Positions 37,871 to 48,217 of a DNA stretch of 61,391 nucleotides are shown in pieces. Location of the stretch: assembly GCF_900129585.1 (NCBI RefSeq), contig NZ_FQWF01000015.1, positions 1-61,391 of the forward strand, read 5' to 3'. How positions within the stretch are numbered: position 1 is the stretch's first letter; every line of letters begins with the position of its first letter. The notes under the pieces were generated by a model. The model was not told the origin of the DNA, ran no database searches, and saw only the letters and a list, made by a program, of their open reading frames with translations. A program made the position numbers and the translations under genes. Source of the stretch: Flavobacterium micromati (GTDB taxonomy: Bacteria; Bacteroidota; Bacteroidia; Flavobacteriales; Flavobacteriaceae).

Positions 37871-38911
37871 CTAATCTGGTTTTATTGAGTTAGATTTTAT
37901 AAAATCGGTTATTAAATATCCAATTAATTTGCCTACCAAGTTATTGTTTTTTTCTTCTCCTAATTCTGGTGCCCCTTCACAAATATGCAAATAAGTGGCG
38001 TTTTTGTTTTTTCCAAAATAAGATATAAATTGTCGAAGTTGTTCTATAGAATAACCACTAATAGTCATAGCGCTACTAGGAATATTAGGAATCGCATCCA
38101 AATCAATTTCAATTCCATAAAAATCTTTTCCAATGAATTCGAGTGCTTTTTCCATTTCAAGATTAAACTCCTTTTCTTTGCGAATTGCAACACTTTCATA
38201 GGTGTTATAGCAAACCCGATCGTCCAATTTTTTTATTACGTCCAAAACACTTTTTGAGACATAATTTTCGTGTAATCCAAAGATGAAGTACTTTTTAAGA
38301 AATCCTTCTTCATACGCATAGGAAAAACCGTTGCCACTATGGCGTCCTTCTAAAATTCTGAAATCAGAGTGCGCATCAAAATTTATAGCGTTTATTGATT
38401 TTCCTTTGGCAAGAGCCGCACCTTTTATATTTCCGTAAGAATTATTGTGTCCGCCTCCAATTACGATAGGTATTTTTCCCGCACTAACAAGTTTGAAAAT
38501 AATATGTGAAACATCTTTATCAATTTTATCTACTAATTGGCTTAGTTTAGAGCGATCATCAATGTCATGAAAATTTAATAATTCTACATTTTTCATCAAA
38601 TCACTAACATCTAATTGTCCTAAAACAATTATTTGATTGCCTTTGCAAAAGCGATTATGCTGAATATTTGCAATACTTTTTATTGCACTATCCCAAGCTA
38701 ATGCGGTGCCTGGTCGGCCATAATTTGCCCGTACTCCAATATCTTCGGGGATTCCAAAAATCACATATTTTGCGTCAGAGTTTTTTATAAATTCAAAAGC
38801 ATCAGCATCTTTAGGAACAGTTATCATTTTCTCGCCAAATTTTATTTCTCCACTTCTGTGGTTTGTAATTTTTGCCAGATCTTTAATTGTAAAGGGAATG
38901 ATTTTTTCCAT
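37871..38911 (-). CDS. hutG: Formimidoylglutamase (arginase/agmatinase family)
   Basis: Ureohydrolase-fold enzyme that splits N-formimino-L-glutamate to glutamate and formamide in histidine breakdown. The manganese ligands are visible in IGGGHNNSYGN, NFDAHSDFR and EIDLDAIPN. I chose the ATG at 38911 (MEKIIPFTI); an upstream in-frame TTG at 38932 falls inside a -7 box (TATTTTTG, 38930-38937 minus), so translation cannot start there. hutI is close by on the same strand but is separated by a plus-strand gene. A general arginase-family role cannot be excluded, but the length and the nearby hutI favour HutG. Confidence 0.85.
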   Translation of the reverse strand: MEKIIPFTIKDLAKITNHRSGEIKFGEKMITVPKDADAFEFIKNSDAKYVIFGIPEDIGVRANYGRPGTALAWDSAIKSIANIQHNRFCKGNQIIVLGQLDVSDLMKNVELLNFHDIDDRSKLSQLVDKIDKDVSHIIFKLVSAGKIPIVIGGGHNNSYGNIKGAALAKGKSINAINFDAHSDFRILEGRHSGNGFSYAYEEGFLKKYFIFGLHENYVSKSVLDVIKKLDDRVCYNTYESVAIRKEKEFNLEMEKALEFIGKDFYGIEIDLDAIPNIPSSAMTISGYSIEQLRQFISYFGKNKNATYLHICEGAPELGEEKNNNLVGKLIGYLITDFIKSNSIKPD

Positions 38912-38929
38912 CAAGAAAATATTTTTAGT

Positions 38930-38937
38930 CAAAAATA
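38930..38937 (-). promoter_or_regulatory. -7 box (TATTTTTG) of hutG
   Basis: Exact TAnnTTTG on the minus strand, 18 bases before the chosen ATG. It contains the TTG that would otherwise look like an alternative start codon. Confidence 0.5.
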
Positions 38938-38979
38938 CTATAATTTGTTAAGTTCCGTTAATAGATAGTTATATATTAT

Positions 38980-38987
38980 TAAATTTG
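38980..38987 (+). promoter_or_regulatory. -7 box (TAAATTTG) of the coiled-coil membrane protein gene
   Basis: Exact TAnnTTTG, 16 bases before the ATG at 39004. It is in divergent arrangement with the hutG box, 43 bases away. Confidence 0.45.
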
Positions 38988-39003
38988 AAAAAAAAATAAC
39001 CAG

Positions 39004-39888
39004 ATGGAAAATCAAAAAAGCAGTTCAAGTCTTAAGGCGGTAATAGCAGTTTTAGCTATTTTATTAGTAGGTAGTTTAGTTTATATATTCAAAATGACAT
39101 CTGACGCAGATGTTGTAAAAACAGAATTAACTAGTACAATGACCGAAAAAGAATCGGTAATGAAAGATTTACAAGAATTGAAATCGACTTACGATGCTGC
39201 TATTTCTGAAAACACTTCTATGTCCGATGAATTAATCTTAGAACGAGATAAAGTGGTTGGCCTAATGTCCCAATTAAGTAAGTCAAAAGGTGACGTTGCT
39301 TCATTATCGAAGTACAAATCACAATTTAAGTCGCTTCAAGCAAATATGAAAGTTTTGATGACTGAAAACGAGAACCTAAAATTGGCTAACACGACACTTA
39401 CAACAGAGCGTGATAGTACAATGGTTGTCCTAGGCGAGACTAAAAAAAATGTAGAAGCTTTAACTGGACAAAATGATGAATTGTCTAAAGCGGTTGAAAT
39501 GGGTTCAAAATTAACTGTTTTGAATACTAGCGGGTCAGCATTTAAATTACGTAGTTCTGGTAAAGTAATTGAAACAGATAAAGCGAGTAAAGCTGATGTT
39601 CTAAGAGTTAAATTTACGATCGCAGAAAATGCAATTGCCAAATCAGGTACAAAAACTTACTATGTTCAAGTTATTGATGGTAAAAATAATGTAATAGGTG
39701 ATAAGAAAACAGAAAATTTTGGGGACAGTGTTTTAACTTACAGTTTTTTAACTAACGTAAATTATGAGAACAAAACAGTTCAAATTACCGAAGATCTAAA
39801 AGGGAAAGATTTTGCTAAAGGCACTTATTTCATTAATATTTTTGATAAAGATCAATTAGTTTCAAAAACAAGTTTTAATTTAAGATAA
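39004..39888 (+). CDS. Membrane-anchored coiled-coil protein
   Basis: A 294-residue protein with one N-terminal membrane segment (AVIAVLAILLVGSLVYIF, about residues 13-30), a long coiled coil (about 45-165, rich in Glu/Lys/Leu heptads) and a C-terminal globular beta domain (about 190-294: LRVKFTIAENAIAKSGTKTYYVQVIDGKNNVIG). Flavobacterial relatives are sometimes called chromosome partitioning proteins because of the coiled coil, but no ATPase motif is present, so I do not adopt this. It would project the domain into the periplasm, perhaps as a structural or anchoring factor. A strong terminator follows. Confidence 0.75.
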   Translation: MENQKSSSSLKAVIAVLAILLVGSLVYIFKMTSDADVVKTELTSTMTEKESVMKDLQELKSTYDAAISENTSMSDELILERDKVVGLMSQLSKSKGDVASLSKYKSQFKSLQANMKVLMTENENLKLANTTLTTERDSTMVVLGETKKNVEALTGQNDELSKAVEMGSKLTVLNTSGSAFKLRSSGKVIETDKASKADVLRVKFTIAENAIAKSGTKTYYVQVIDGKNNVIGDKKTENFGDSVLTYSFLTNVNYENKTVQITEDLKGKDFAKGTYFINIFDKDQLVSKTSFNLR

Positions 39889-39913
39889 TCAATTCTATTA
39901 TTGAATTTGAGAA

Positions 39914-39940
39914 AGAGGAGCCTAATGCTCCTCTTTTTTT
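39914..39940 (+). terminator. Rho-independent terminator after the coiled-coil gene
   Basis: A perfect 8-bp GC-rich stem AGAGGAGC/GCTCCTCT with loop CTAAT and a run of T's. It lies directly before the 3' end of hutI. Confidence 0.9.
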
Positions 39941-41177
39941 ATGATACTATTTTGCCTTCTATTAGCACACTATCAATTAGATTGCTACCAAAAGAGTACG
40001 GTAGTTGATAAAAGGAGGAAATAGTCTTTGTAATAATAAGATTTGCTTTTTTTGCAATCGTGATGCTTCCATGAGTTTCTGAAATTCCCATTGCATAAGC
40101 GCCATTTATAGTTGCTGCATTAATAGCCTCCTCTGGTGTCATTTTCATTTTTATACAAGCTGTTGCGACCACAAAATTCATATTTCCTGATGGAGTGGAA
40201 CCTGGGTTGTAATCGCTTGCGAGCGCTAACGGAAGTCCTGCTGCAATCATTTCTCTCGCTGGCGTATAGGGAATACTCAAAAAGTAAGAACATGAAGGTA
40301 ATGCTACAGCCATGGTTTCGGTATTTTTTAAAGACTCAATATCCACTTTTGTCATAATCTCAAGATGATCTACCGAAAGTGCATTGTATTTTATTCCTGA
40401 TTGAATTCCCCCAATAGAATTGAATTGATTGACATGAATTTTTGGCTTTAAGCCAAATTTAATCCCAGCTTCGATAATTTTCTCCGTTTCCTCGACAGTA
40501 AAATATCCGGTTTCGCAAAACACATCTATATAATGAGCTAATTTGTTTTTAGCAATTTCAGGAAGCATTTCATTTACGATAGAGTCGATATATCCTTTTC
40601 GATTTTCCTTATATTCTGAAGGAATTGCATGCGCACCTAGAAAAGTTCCTTTAATGGTAATGGGATAATTCTGTGATAATTTTTGAATAACTCGAAGCAT
40701 CTTTAATTCCCCTTCGACTGTTAATCCGTATCCTGACTTTATTTCTACTGCTCCAGTTCCTAAACGCATTACTTCTTCTAAACGAGTTTTGGATTGATTG
40801 TAAATATCTTCTTCGGTAGTGCCATTCAGTTTTTTAGCTGAATTTAATATTCCGCCACCGCGATTGGCAATTTCTTCATAATTCAATCCATTGATGCGAT
40901 CTACAAATTCCTGATCTCTATTTCCAGCATAAACTATGTGCGTATGACTGTCACACCAGCAGGGTAATACCATTTTGCCGGTTGCATCTATAATTTTATC
41001 AGCTTCAATTGCAGGCAAATTTTCCATCTCGCCAAAGCCAGCGATGCGGTCATCTTCGATTAACAAAAAAGCATTTTTTATTGTTGGAAGATGTGCCATT
41101 TCTGACCCAGATACTTTATCGACGGATATTTCTCGAACCTGAAGTAATTCTTTGATATTGGTAATTAATGTGATCAT
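39939..41177 (-). CDS. hutI: Imidazolonepropionase
   Basis: Third enzyme of histidine degradation, opening the imidazolone ring to formimino-glutamate, which is then used by HutG. It is an amidohydrolase of 412 residues with LPCWCDSHTHIVYAGNRDQEF (metal His-x-His), HAIPSEYKENRKGYID, VDVFCETGYF-like strand, KIHVNQFNSIGG, DHLEIM and LALASDYNPGSTPSGNM (the conserved Asp). It follows the glutaminyl cyclase gene by 12 nt on the same strand, so they may share a transcript. Confidence 0.95.
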   Translation of the reverse strand: MITLITNIKELLQVREISVDKVSGSEMAHLPTIKNAFLLIEDDRIAGFGEMENLPAIEADKIIDATGKMVLPCWCDSHTHIVYAGNRDQEFVDRINGLNYEEIANRGGGILNSAKKLNGTTEEDIYNQSKTRLEEVMRLGTGAVEIKSGYGLTVEGELKMLRVIQKLSQNYPITIKGTFLGAHAIPSEYKENRKGYIDSIVNEMLPEIAKNKLAHYIDVFCETGYFTVEETEKIIEAGIKFGLKPKIHVNQFNSIGGIQSGIKYNALSVDHLEIMTKVDIESLKNTETMAVALPSCSYFLSIPYTPAREMIAAGLPLALASDYNPGSTPSGNMNFVVATACIKMKMTPEEAINAATINGAYAMGISETHGSITIAKKANLIITKTISSFYQLPYSFGSNLIDSVLIEGKIVS

Positions 41178-41189
41178 TGCTATGGCAAA

Positions 41190-42266
41190 TTATTCGGAAA
41201 CCTTAATTTCAAACATTTTATCCCAGTTCTTTCCTGTAATAAAAATGGTTTTTGTTTTAGGGTTATAGGCAATTCCGTTTAGTACATCAGTGTCTGGTAA
41301 TTGAGAAACTTTACTTTTTAAATCAACAAGATTAATTATAGCTTCTACAGCACCAGTTTCAGGATTTATAACAGCAATTGCATCTTTTTGATAGATATTG
41401 CCATAGATTTTTCCATTAATCCACTCTAGTTCATTTACTGATTTTATTTTAGTTTCGTAGGAATAAACGTTTATATAATCTACTTCTTTCATAGTCTCTG
41501 GATCTAATTTCCATATTTTCTCTGTCCCATCAGATTGGTATAAGTAGGTGCCATCATTTGTAAGCCCCCAACCTTCTAGTTTTTTCTTAAAATAGGGAAA
41601 TGTTTTTTCTTTCTTGAAAGTATCGGCATTGTAAATATATCCTTCATTGTTTTGCCAAGTAAGTTGGTACACTTTATTGTTTAAAATTGTTATTCCTTCG
41701 CCAAAATACTGATCAGCTAATTCCACTTTCTTATATACTTTTCCTGTTTTGTAATTTGTTTTTCTTAAACTAGAAATTCCTTTTTTGCCAGAAGCATTGC
41801 TTCCGTTTCCGGTTCCTTCATAAAGGGTATCCCTATAAAATTCTAAACCTTGTGTATACGCTTGATAATCGTGTGGATAAGTATTTACAATTGTATATTT
41901 CAATAATTTAGGTTGCACGTTAGAAACGAGCTCAATTCTGGAGGTTGCTTCGCTATTCTCTCCAGCAAAATATACTAGTGCTTTTATATTTTGATATCCT
42001 AATTTTTGATCCTTTAATTCAAATGTTATTTTATCACTACTTTTTTTTGCATTTATTTTTTTATCGTTTACAAAATAGATAATACTATCTACAGCCTTAT
42101 TTTTTGGGTTTAAAATCCCTATTTGTAACGACTCTTGCGGCTGATATTGTTCCTTAAAAGCAGTTTTATCAATAGTGAATATCGAATTTACTCCTTTTTT
42201 TGTATCACCACATTTGGCTAACGTAATTCCTAATAAAATGATAGATAGGAAGTTATATTTTTTCAT
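41190..42266 (-). CDS. Glutaminyl-peptide cyclotransferase lipoprotein
   Basis: A secreted lipoprotein (lipobox ITLAKC, Cys at about residue 19) with a five-bladed propeller of the plant-type/bacterial QC family (Glu_cyclase_2). The motifs are YPHDYQAYTQGLEFYRDTLYEGTG, YFGEGITILNNKVYQLTW, WGLTNDGTYLYQSDGTEKI, NELEWINGKIYGNIY and VLNGIAYNPKTKTIFITGKNW. It would form N-terminal pyroglutamate on exported proteins, which fits proteins with N-terminal Gln after Sec cleavage, as in many Bacteroidota. The N-terminal 100 residues are an extra Ig-like domain. Confidence 0.88.
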   Translation of the reverse strand: MKKYNFLSIILLGITLAKCGDTKKGVNSIFTIDKTAFKEQYQPQESLQIGILNPKNKAVDSIIYFVNDKKINAKKSSDKITFELKDQKLGYQNIKALVYFAGENSEATSRIELVSNVQPKLLKYTIVNTYPHDYQAYTQGLEFYRDTLYEGTGNGSNASGKKGISSLRKTNYKTGKVYKKVELADQYFGEGITILNNKVYQLTWQNNEGYIYNADTFKKEKTFPYFKKKLEGWGLTNDGTYLYQSDGTEKIWKLDPETMKEVDYINVYSYETKIKSVNELEWINGKIYGNIYQKDAIAVINPETGAVEAIINLVDLKSKVSQLPDTDVLNGIAYNPKTKTIFITGKNWDKMFEIKVSE

Positions 42267-42312
42267 AATTTAAATATTTGATAGAACAATATACAACGAT
42301 ATTTTAAAGGGA

Positions 42313-42320
42313 CAAAGGTA
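42313..42320 (-). promoter_or_regulatory. -7 box (TACCTTTG) of the glutaminyl cyclase gene
   Basis: Exact TAnnTTTG on the minus strand, 46 bases upstream of the ATG. It is back to back with the SRP RNA promoter: the two sites are adjacent with no overlap. Confidence 0.5.
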
Positions 42321-42351
42321 TTGCAAAAATATAAAAAGTGTTGTACATTTG
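42321..42351 (+). promoter_or_regulatory. Promoter of the SRP RNA gene
   Basis: TTG at 42321-42323, a 20-base spacer and TACATTTG at 42344-42351. This is a full match to the Bacteroidota consensus and sits 4 bases before the first base of the RNA. It is the best promoter in the window. Confidence 0.85.
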
Positions 42352-42355
42352 CACC

Positions 42356-42448
42356 GGCAAGTCCTACACGACCAGCTCCTGCAGACTCCCCCAGGATGGG
42401 AACATAGCAAGGGTACGTGGTTGAGCGGTGCGATGTAGGTCGCTTGCC
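42356..42448 (+). ncRNA. ffs: Signal recognition particle RNA (4.5S type)
   Basis: A 93-base RNA of the small bacterial SRP class. The ends GGCAAG (42356-42361) and CTTGCC (42443-42448) pair, as do CCTACA (42363-42368) and TGTAGG (42434-42439). The apical part holds the conserved Ffh-binding loops: CCCCCAGGATGGGAACATAGCAAGGG resembles the GGAA/AGCA internal-loop region, read here in pieces as CAGG, GGAA, and AGCAAGGG, with GAGCGGTG on the return side. A T9 run at 42450-42458 terminates it. With Ffh it targets nascent membrane proteins. Length and pairing agree well with the family. Confidence 0.92.
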
Positions 42449-42512
42449 ATTTTTTTTTAATCTGCTCTATGTGGAAAATAAGGTTCTTACCAAAGAATTT
42501 ATGTAATAATAG

Positions 42513-42535
42513 TCTTCCATTAGGAAGATTTTTTT
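42513..42535 (+). terminator. Hairpin with T-run between the SRP RNA and the SDR gene
   Basis: A 6-bp stem TCTTCC/GGAAGA with loop ATTA, followed by seven T's. It gives a second stop signal after the SRP RNA terminator and just before the SDR -7 box. Confidence 0.65.
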
Positions 42536-42542
42536 ATTTTTG
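42535..42542 (+). promoter_or_regulatory. -7 box (TATTTTTG) of the SDR gene
   Basis: Exact TAnnTTTG, 28 bases before the ATG at 42571. It lies downstream of the other possible start (ATG at 42469), which argues against the longer product. Confidence 0.45.
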
Positions 42543-42570
42543 GATGTTTCGTATTTTTAAAAGAAATAAA

Positions 42571-43374
42571 ATGAGTAAAGTAGTTCTTATCACAGGCGGT
42601 TCATCAGGAATAGGGAAATCAATAGGTGAATTTTTACACCATAAAGGTTTTACGGTTTATGGAACCAGTAGAAATCCACAACGAATACTAAATTCGGTTT
42701 TTCCTTTAGTGGCTTTAGATGTTCGAAACGTAGATTCGATTCAGCTGGCTGTGGCCAAAATAATAGCTACGTCTGGAGGATTAGATATTGTTATTAATAA
42801 TGCTGGTGTTGGAATCACTGGGCCTTTGGAAGAAATTCCAATGGAAGAAATCAAAAATAATTTTGAGACTAATTTCTTTGGACCTATTGAAGTAATGAAA
42901 GCCGTGTTGCCGCAAATGCGTGTGCAAAAATCAGGATTAATAATTAATATCACTTCTATCGCTGGATATATGGGTTTACCTTATAGAAGTGTGTATTCTG
43001 CTTCAAAAGGAGCTTTAGAACTCATTACTGAAAGTTTACGAATGGAAGTAAAATCCTTTGGTATTGACATTACAAATGTTGCACCAGGTGATTTTGCCAC
43101 TAATATCGCGTCGGGACGTTTTCATGCTCCAGTAATAAAAGGTTCGGCTTATGAGAGTGTTTATGGTAACACTTTAAAAACTATGGACGAGCATGTCAAT
43201 AGCGGCAGTAATCCTAATGAAATGGCGGAAGCTGTTTACAAAATTATACAAGATCCAAGCCCTAAAATTCACTACAAAGTAGGCGCTTTTATGCAAAAAT
43301 TCTCCATTGTTTTAAAAAGAATTTTGCCTGACAAAGTGTACGAAAAAATGTTGATGAACCATTATAAAATATAA
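42571..43374 (+). CDS. Short-chain dehydrogenase/reductase (SDR)
   Basis: A classical SDR of 267 residues. The nucleotide loop is TGGSSGIGKSIGEFL, the NAG motif is VINNAGVGITGPLEE, and the active-site Ser and YxxxK are in IINITSIAGYMGLPYRSVYSASKGALE. An Arg after strand 2 (YGTSRNPQR) favours NADP. The substrate is not readable; a relation to ketoreductases or retinol-type dehydrogenases is as far as I can go. The ATG at 42571 fits the SDR start (MSKVVLITGG); a longer frame starts at 42469, overlapping the terminator and -7 box. A small membrane-protein ORF follows. Confidence 0.88.
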   Translation: MSKVVLITGGSSGIGKSIGEFLHHKGFTVYGTSRNPQRILNSVFPLVALDVRNVDSIQLAVAKIIATSGGLDIVINNAGVGITGPLEEIPMEEIKNNFETNFFGPIEVMKAVLPQMRVQKSGLIINITSIAGYMGLPYRSVYSASKGALELITESLRMEVKSFGIDITNVAPGDFATNIASGRFHAPVIKGSAYESVYGNTLKTMDEHVNSGSNPNEMAEAVYKIIQDPSPKIHYKVGAFMQKFSIVLKRILPDKVYEKMLMNHYKI

Positions 43375-43397
43375 TTACGGAAAAAATTGAGGACTTC

Positions 43398-43577
43398 TTG
43401 CCCGACTTAGGATTGTTGTTATGTCTTGTTTTATTTAGTTTAATAATATTTAAAGTTGTGAGATGGATCAATGCTATTATTAGTAATAATGAACTTTATA
43501 AAGAGGATATGCTTAATGTTCTTGAGGAAATCAGAGATGAACTTAAAGAATTGAATAAAAACAATTTAGTTAAGTAA
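43398..43577 (+). CDS. Small single-pass membrane protein (59 aa)
   Basis: A short ORF just after the SDR gene. From TTG at 43398 it begins MPDLGLLLCLVLFSLIIFKV: a hydrophobic helix, then RWINAIISNNELYKED and an acidic/basic amphipathic helix ending KNNLVK (stop 43575-43577). The frame is open back to ATT at 43374, overlapping the SDR stop, which would add eight residues (ITEKIEDF) and make 67. The clear split into one membrane helix and one coiled-coil-type helix, plus codon use like the neighbours, supports a real gene. Its function is unknown. No ATG or GTG is available in front of the helix. Confidence 0.55.
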   Translation: MPDLGLLLCLVLFSLIIFKVVRWINAIISNNELYKEDMLNVLEEIRDELKELNKNNLVK

Positions 43578-43587
43578 ATTTAAGTTG

Positions 43588-43595
43588 TAATTTTG
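43588..43595 (+). promoter_or_regulatory. -7 box (TAATTTTG) ahead of the structured element and fsa
   Basis: Exact TAnnTTTG, with TTTAG 20 bases upstream as a poor -33 element. Transcription would start about 43600, ten bases before the structured element, so the element would be in the transcript leader. Confidence 0.5.
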
Positions 43596-43609
43596 CACAG
43601 AATTTGTTT

Positions 43610-43718
43610 GCGTGAGGGATTGTAGTGAAAATCCTTTTCCTTTTTAGGAAAAGATTGTAGCGGAAAGCCCGACCCGAAGCTGCCAGGAGGAACGACGAAG
43701 CTAGCTGAAAGGTCACGC
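43610..43718 (+). other. Structured leader or intergenic palindromic repeat element
   Basis: A 109-base GC-richer island (GC far above its surroundings). GCGTGA at 43610-43615 pairs with TCACGC at 43713-43718. Inside are two related copies, GATTGTAGTGAAAATCC (43618-43634) and GATTGTAGCGGAAAGCCC (43653-43670), separated by a perfect hairpin CTTTTCC-TTTTTA-GGAAAAG (43634-43653). A third, weaker part holds an AGCTAGCT palindrome (43689-43696). From memory, similar GATTGTAGCGGAAAGCCCG segments recur between genes in flavobacterial genomes, but I cannot verify this here. It ends 33 bases before fsa. It may be an RNA (cis leader or small RNA) or a non-autonomous repeat. Confidence 0.6.
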
Positions 43719-43751
43719 CCAAATAGAACACACACAATTAAATTATATAGT

Positions 43752-44408
43752 ATGAAATTTTTTATTGACACGGCTAATTTAGCTCAGATTAAAGAAGCAC
43801 AAGCTTTAGGCGTTTTAGATGGCGTTACTACAAACCCGACATTGATGGCCAAAGAGGGAATTACAGGTAAAAACAGCATCTTGAAGCATTATGTTGACAT
43901 TTGTAATCTTGTTGATGGCGATGTAAGTGCCGAAGTAAATGCTTTAGATTACGACGGAATGATAAAAGAAGGAGAAGAATTAGCCGACTTACACGAGCAA
44001 ATTGTTGTGAAGCTACCAATGACGAAAGAAGGAGTTATGGCTGCTAAATACTTTTCGGACAAAGGTGTTAAAACTAATGTTACTTTGGTGTTTTCGGCGG
44101 GGCAGGCTTTATTAGCTGCAAAAGCTGGTGCAACTTATGTTTCGCCGTTCATCGGTCGTTTAGATGATGTATCTACTGACGGTCTTGCTTTAATTGAAGA
44201 AATAAGATTGATTTATGACAATTACGGTTACGAAACTCAAATTCTTGCTGCTTCAGTGCGTCACACGATGCACATTGTGAACTGCGCTAAAATTGGTGCT
44301 GATGTGATGACTGGCCCACTTTCAGCAATTTATGGATTGTTGAAACACCCATTGACTGATATAGGATTGGCGCAGTTTGTTGCCGATTTTGAAAAGGGAA
44401 ATAAATAA
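43752..44408 (+). CDS. fsa: Transaldolase / fructose-6-phosphate aldolase (TalC/MipB type)
   Basis: A 218-residue small transaldolase. It opens with [35 protein letters not shown], with the Asp and TTNP motif, the Schiff-base Lys in [13 protein letters not shown] and the conserved [33 protein letters not shown]. Members are either transaldolases of the pentose phosphate path or F6P aldolases; the residue that separates them cannot be set with confidence from sequence alone. The leader contains a structured element. A strong terminator follows. Confidence 0.9.
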   Translation: MKFFIDTANLAQIKEAQALGVLDGVTTNPTLMAKEGITGKNSILKHYVDICNLVDGDVSAEVNALDYDGMIKEGEELADLHEQIVVKLPMTKEGVMAAKYFSDKGVKTNVTLVFSAGQALLAAKAGATYVSPFIGRLDDVSTDGLALIEEIRLIYDNYGYETQILAASVRHTMHIVNCAKIGADVMTGPLSAIYGLLKHPLTDIGLAQFVADFEKGNK

Positions 44409-44430
44409 GTACTACTTTATTACTTACAAC

Positions 44431-44470
44431 AAAAAAATCCGATTTGCCTTTACGCAAATCGGATTTTTTT
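44431..44470. terminator. Bidirectional terminator between fsa and the sugar transporter
   Basis: A perfect 17-bp arm, AAAAAAATCCGATTTGC/GCAAATCGGATTTTTTT, with loop CTTTAC. It has poly-A on the left and poly-T on the right, so it works for both convergent genes. Confidence 0.92.
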
Positions 44471-44496
44471 TTGGTTTGATTTTGGTTTATTTATTA

Positions 44497-45966
44497 TTAG
44501 TGTCCGCCACCTTCACTCTTAATTTGGTATATTCCTTGCTTTTGTAATATTTTAGGACAGTAAAAGCCATAAAATGCTAAATAGGCAAAACCAGCGAGTG
44601 GTACGACGTAAGAGAAATGTGTGTATGAAATTCCCACTATTCCGCTTGGGTTTGTTAAATCTAAATCGCAAATTGCTCCTTGAACAAGAGGAATTACACC
44701 ACCACCCAGAATCATCATAATTAAAAATGAAGATGCTTTTCCTGTATTTTTGCCTAATCCAGCAATCGCTAAATCAAAAATTGAAGGCCACATGATTGAT
44801 AGGAATAAACCACCTGAAATAAAGAAAAATTTAGCAATTTCGGTATCAGAGACTACTAAACCAGCAAACATCATTGCTAAACCAGAGATTCCAAAAAGCA
44901 TTAATGTTTTCCCAGCATTTTTTCCACCCACAAAACTGACTGCAATAAAAAGTAAAATCCAAAGAGGATAAATATAAAAAGCAGAAACATCATGTGCAGC
45001 AAAGACATTAGCTCCTATAATGACTCCAAATGCCAACGCTGGAACAATAAATTTTAATGCCGTATTAACTAAATTTGTTGTGTTGAAGACATTTACTCCA
45101 CCATTCCAACGCCCAATCATTAAACTTCCCCAATATAAAGCAATAAACGGCGAAATAGCATCTTCTAAGATTCCACCAAATTCTCTCGTGTGAAGTAGTG
45201 CGGGTAAATTACTAATGATAGTCACTTCGGTACCTACGTAAATGAAGATGGCTAACATTCCTAAATACAATTGGGGATAATCAAAAATTCTAAACGTAGC
45301 TGGCGCATCGTCGGTTTTTGCCTCTTCTTGTTTAGCTGGATCTTCAATTTTAGAAAAATACATAAAGATTGCTACTCCAATGAATGCTAAACCTAAAATG
45401 ATAAACGGTAATTTAATATCCTCTAGTGATAGATTAGTTTTTTTATTATCTCCCATCCCAAACAGCGCGATAGCTAAGATAATACCACCCATTGTAGTTC
45501 CAAAAGAGTTTAAACCTCCTGCGAGAGTTAATCGGTGCGCACCAGTCTCTGGGCTTCCCATTTTTATAGCGAGAGGATTTGCAACAATTTGCTGAATAGA
45601 AAATCCCAAACCTACGGTAAATAAAGCAGTCAAGAAGAAAGGAAAACTTTCCATTGTCGCAGCCGGAATAAATAAAAATGAGCCTACTGCTGAAAGAAGC
45701 AATCCCGCTGATAATGTTTTTTTGTAACCAAATTTTTGTAACACATCCGACTTTAATGAAACCAGAAAAAATATTAGTGAACCTACGAAATAAGCAACAT
45801 AAAACGCCCAAGCAACTAATTGAGACTGAAGTTGTGATAAAGTAAATACTTTTTTAAATACTGGAATTAAAATATCATTGGCAGAGCCAACAAATCCCCA
45901 AAAGAAGAATACTATAATTAGGGATATAAATTGTCCCCATTTTGTCTGCAAATTTTCTGAATTCAT
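44497..45966 (-). CDS. Sugar MFS transporter (FucP/GlcP-like)
   Basis: A 489-residue, 12-helix transporter. The N-terminus FFFWGFVGSANDILIPVFKKVFTLSQLQSQLVAWAFYVAYFVGSL is typical of the FucP/glucose-galactose proton symporters (Trp-Gly, Asn-Asp, Gln-x-x-x-Gln). A cytoplasmic loop around residues 205-235 is acidic (KIEDPAKQEEAKTDDAP). Substrate could be fucose, glucose, galactose or N-acetylglucosamine; GlcNAc is conceivable given the GlcNAc-kinase-like gene elsewhere in the window, but it is not close. The gene ends with a His-rich tail (GGGH). Confidence 0.88.
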   Translation of the reverse strand: MNSENLQTKWGQFISLIIVFFFWGFVGSANDILIPVFKKVFTLSQLQSQLVAWAFYVAYFVGSLIFFLVSLKSDVLQKFGYKKTLSAGLLLSAVGSFLFIPAATMESFPFFLTALFTVGLGFSIQQIVANPLAIKMGSPETGAHRLTLAGGLNSFGTTMGGIILAIALFGMGDNKKTNLSLEDIKLPFIILGLAFIGVAIFMYFSKIEDPAKQEEAKTDDAPATFRIFDYPQLYLGMLAIFIYVGTEVTIISNLPALLHTREFGGILEDAISPFIALYWGSLMIGRWNGGVNVFNTTNLVNTALKFIVPALAFGVIIGANVFAAHDVSAFYIYPLWILLFIAVSFVGGKNAGKTLMLFGISGLAMMFAGLVVSDTEIAKFFFISGGLFLSIMWPSIFDLAIAGLGKNTGKASSFLIMMILGGGVIPLVQGAICDLDLTNPSGIVGISYTHFSYVVPLAGFAYLAFYGFYCPKILQKQGIYQIKSEGGGH

Positions 45967-48159
<2,193 letters not shown>

Positions 48160-48217
48160 ATAAACGGTATTAATAGCAAAGATTTATAAAAAATTTCCCT
48201 CTTCTTCAATATTTATT

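Noticed and set aside
42469..42570. 34-residue N-terminal extension of the SDR protein from ATG 42469
   Set aside because: It would start just after the SRP RNA, run through a terminator hairpin and a -7 box, and precede the normal SDR beginning MSKVVLITGG.
43580..43771. 63-codon minus-strand ORF across the structured element
   Set aside because: It runs over the palindromic element and the fsa start and has no plausible domain; the reading frame is a by-product of the GC-richer element.
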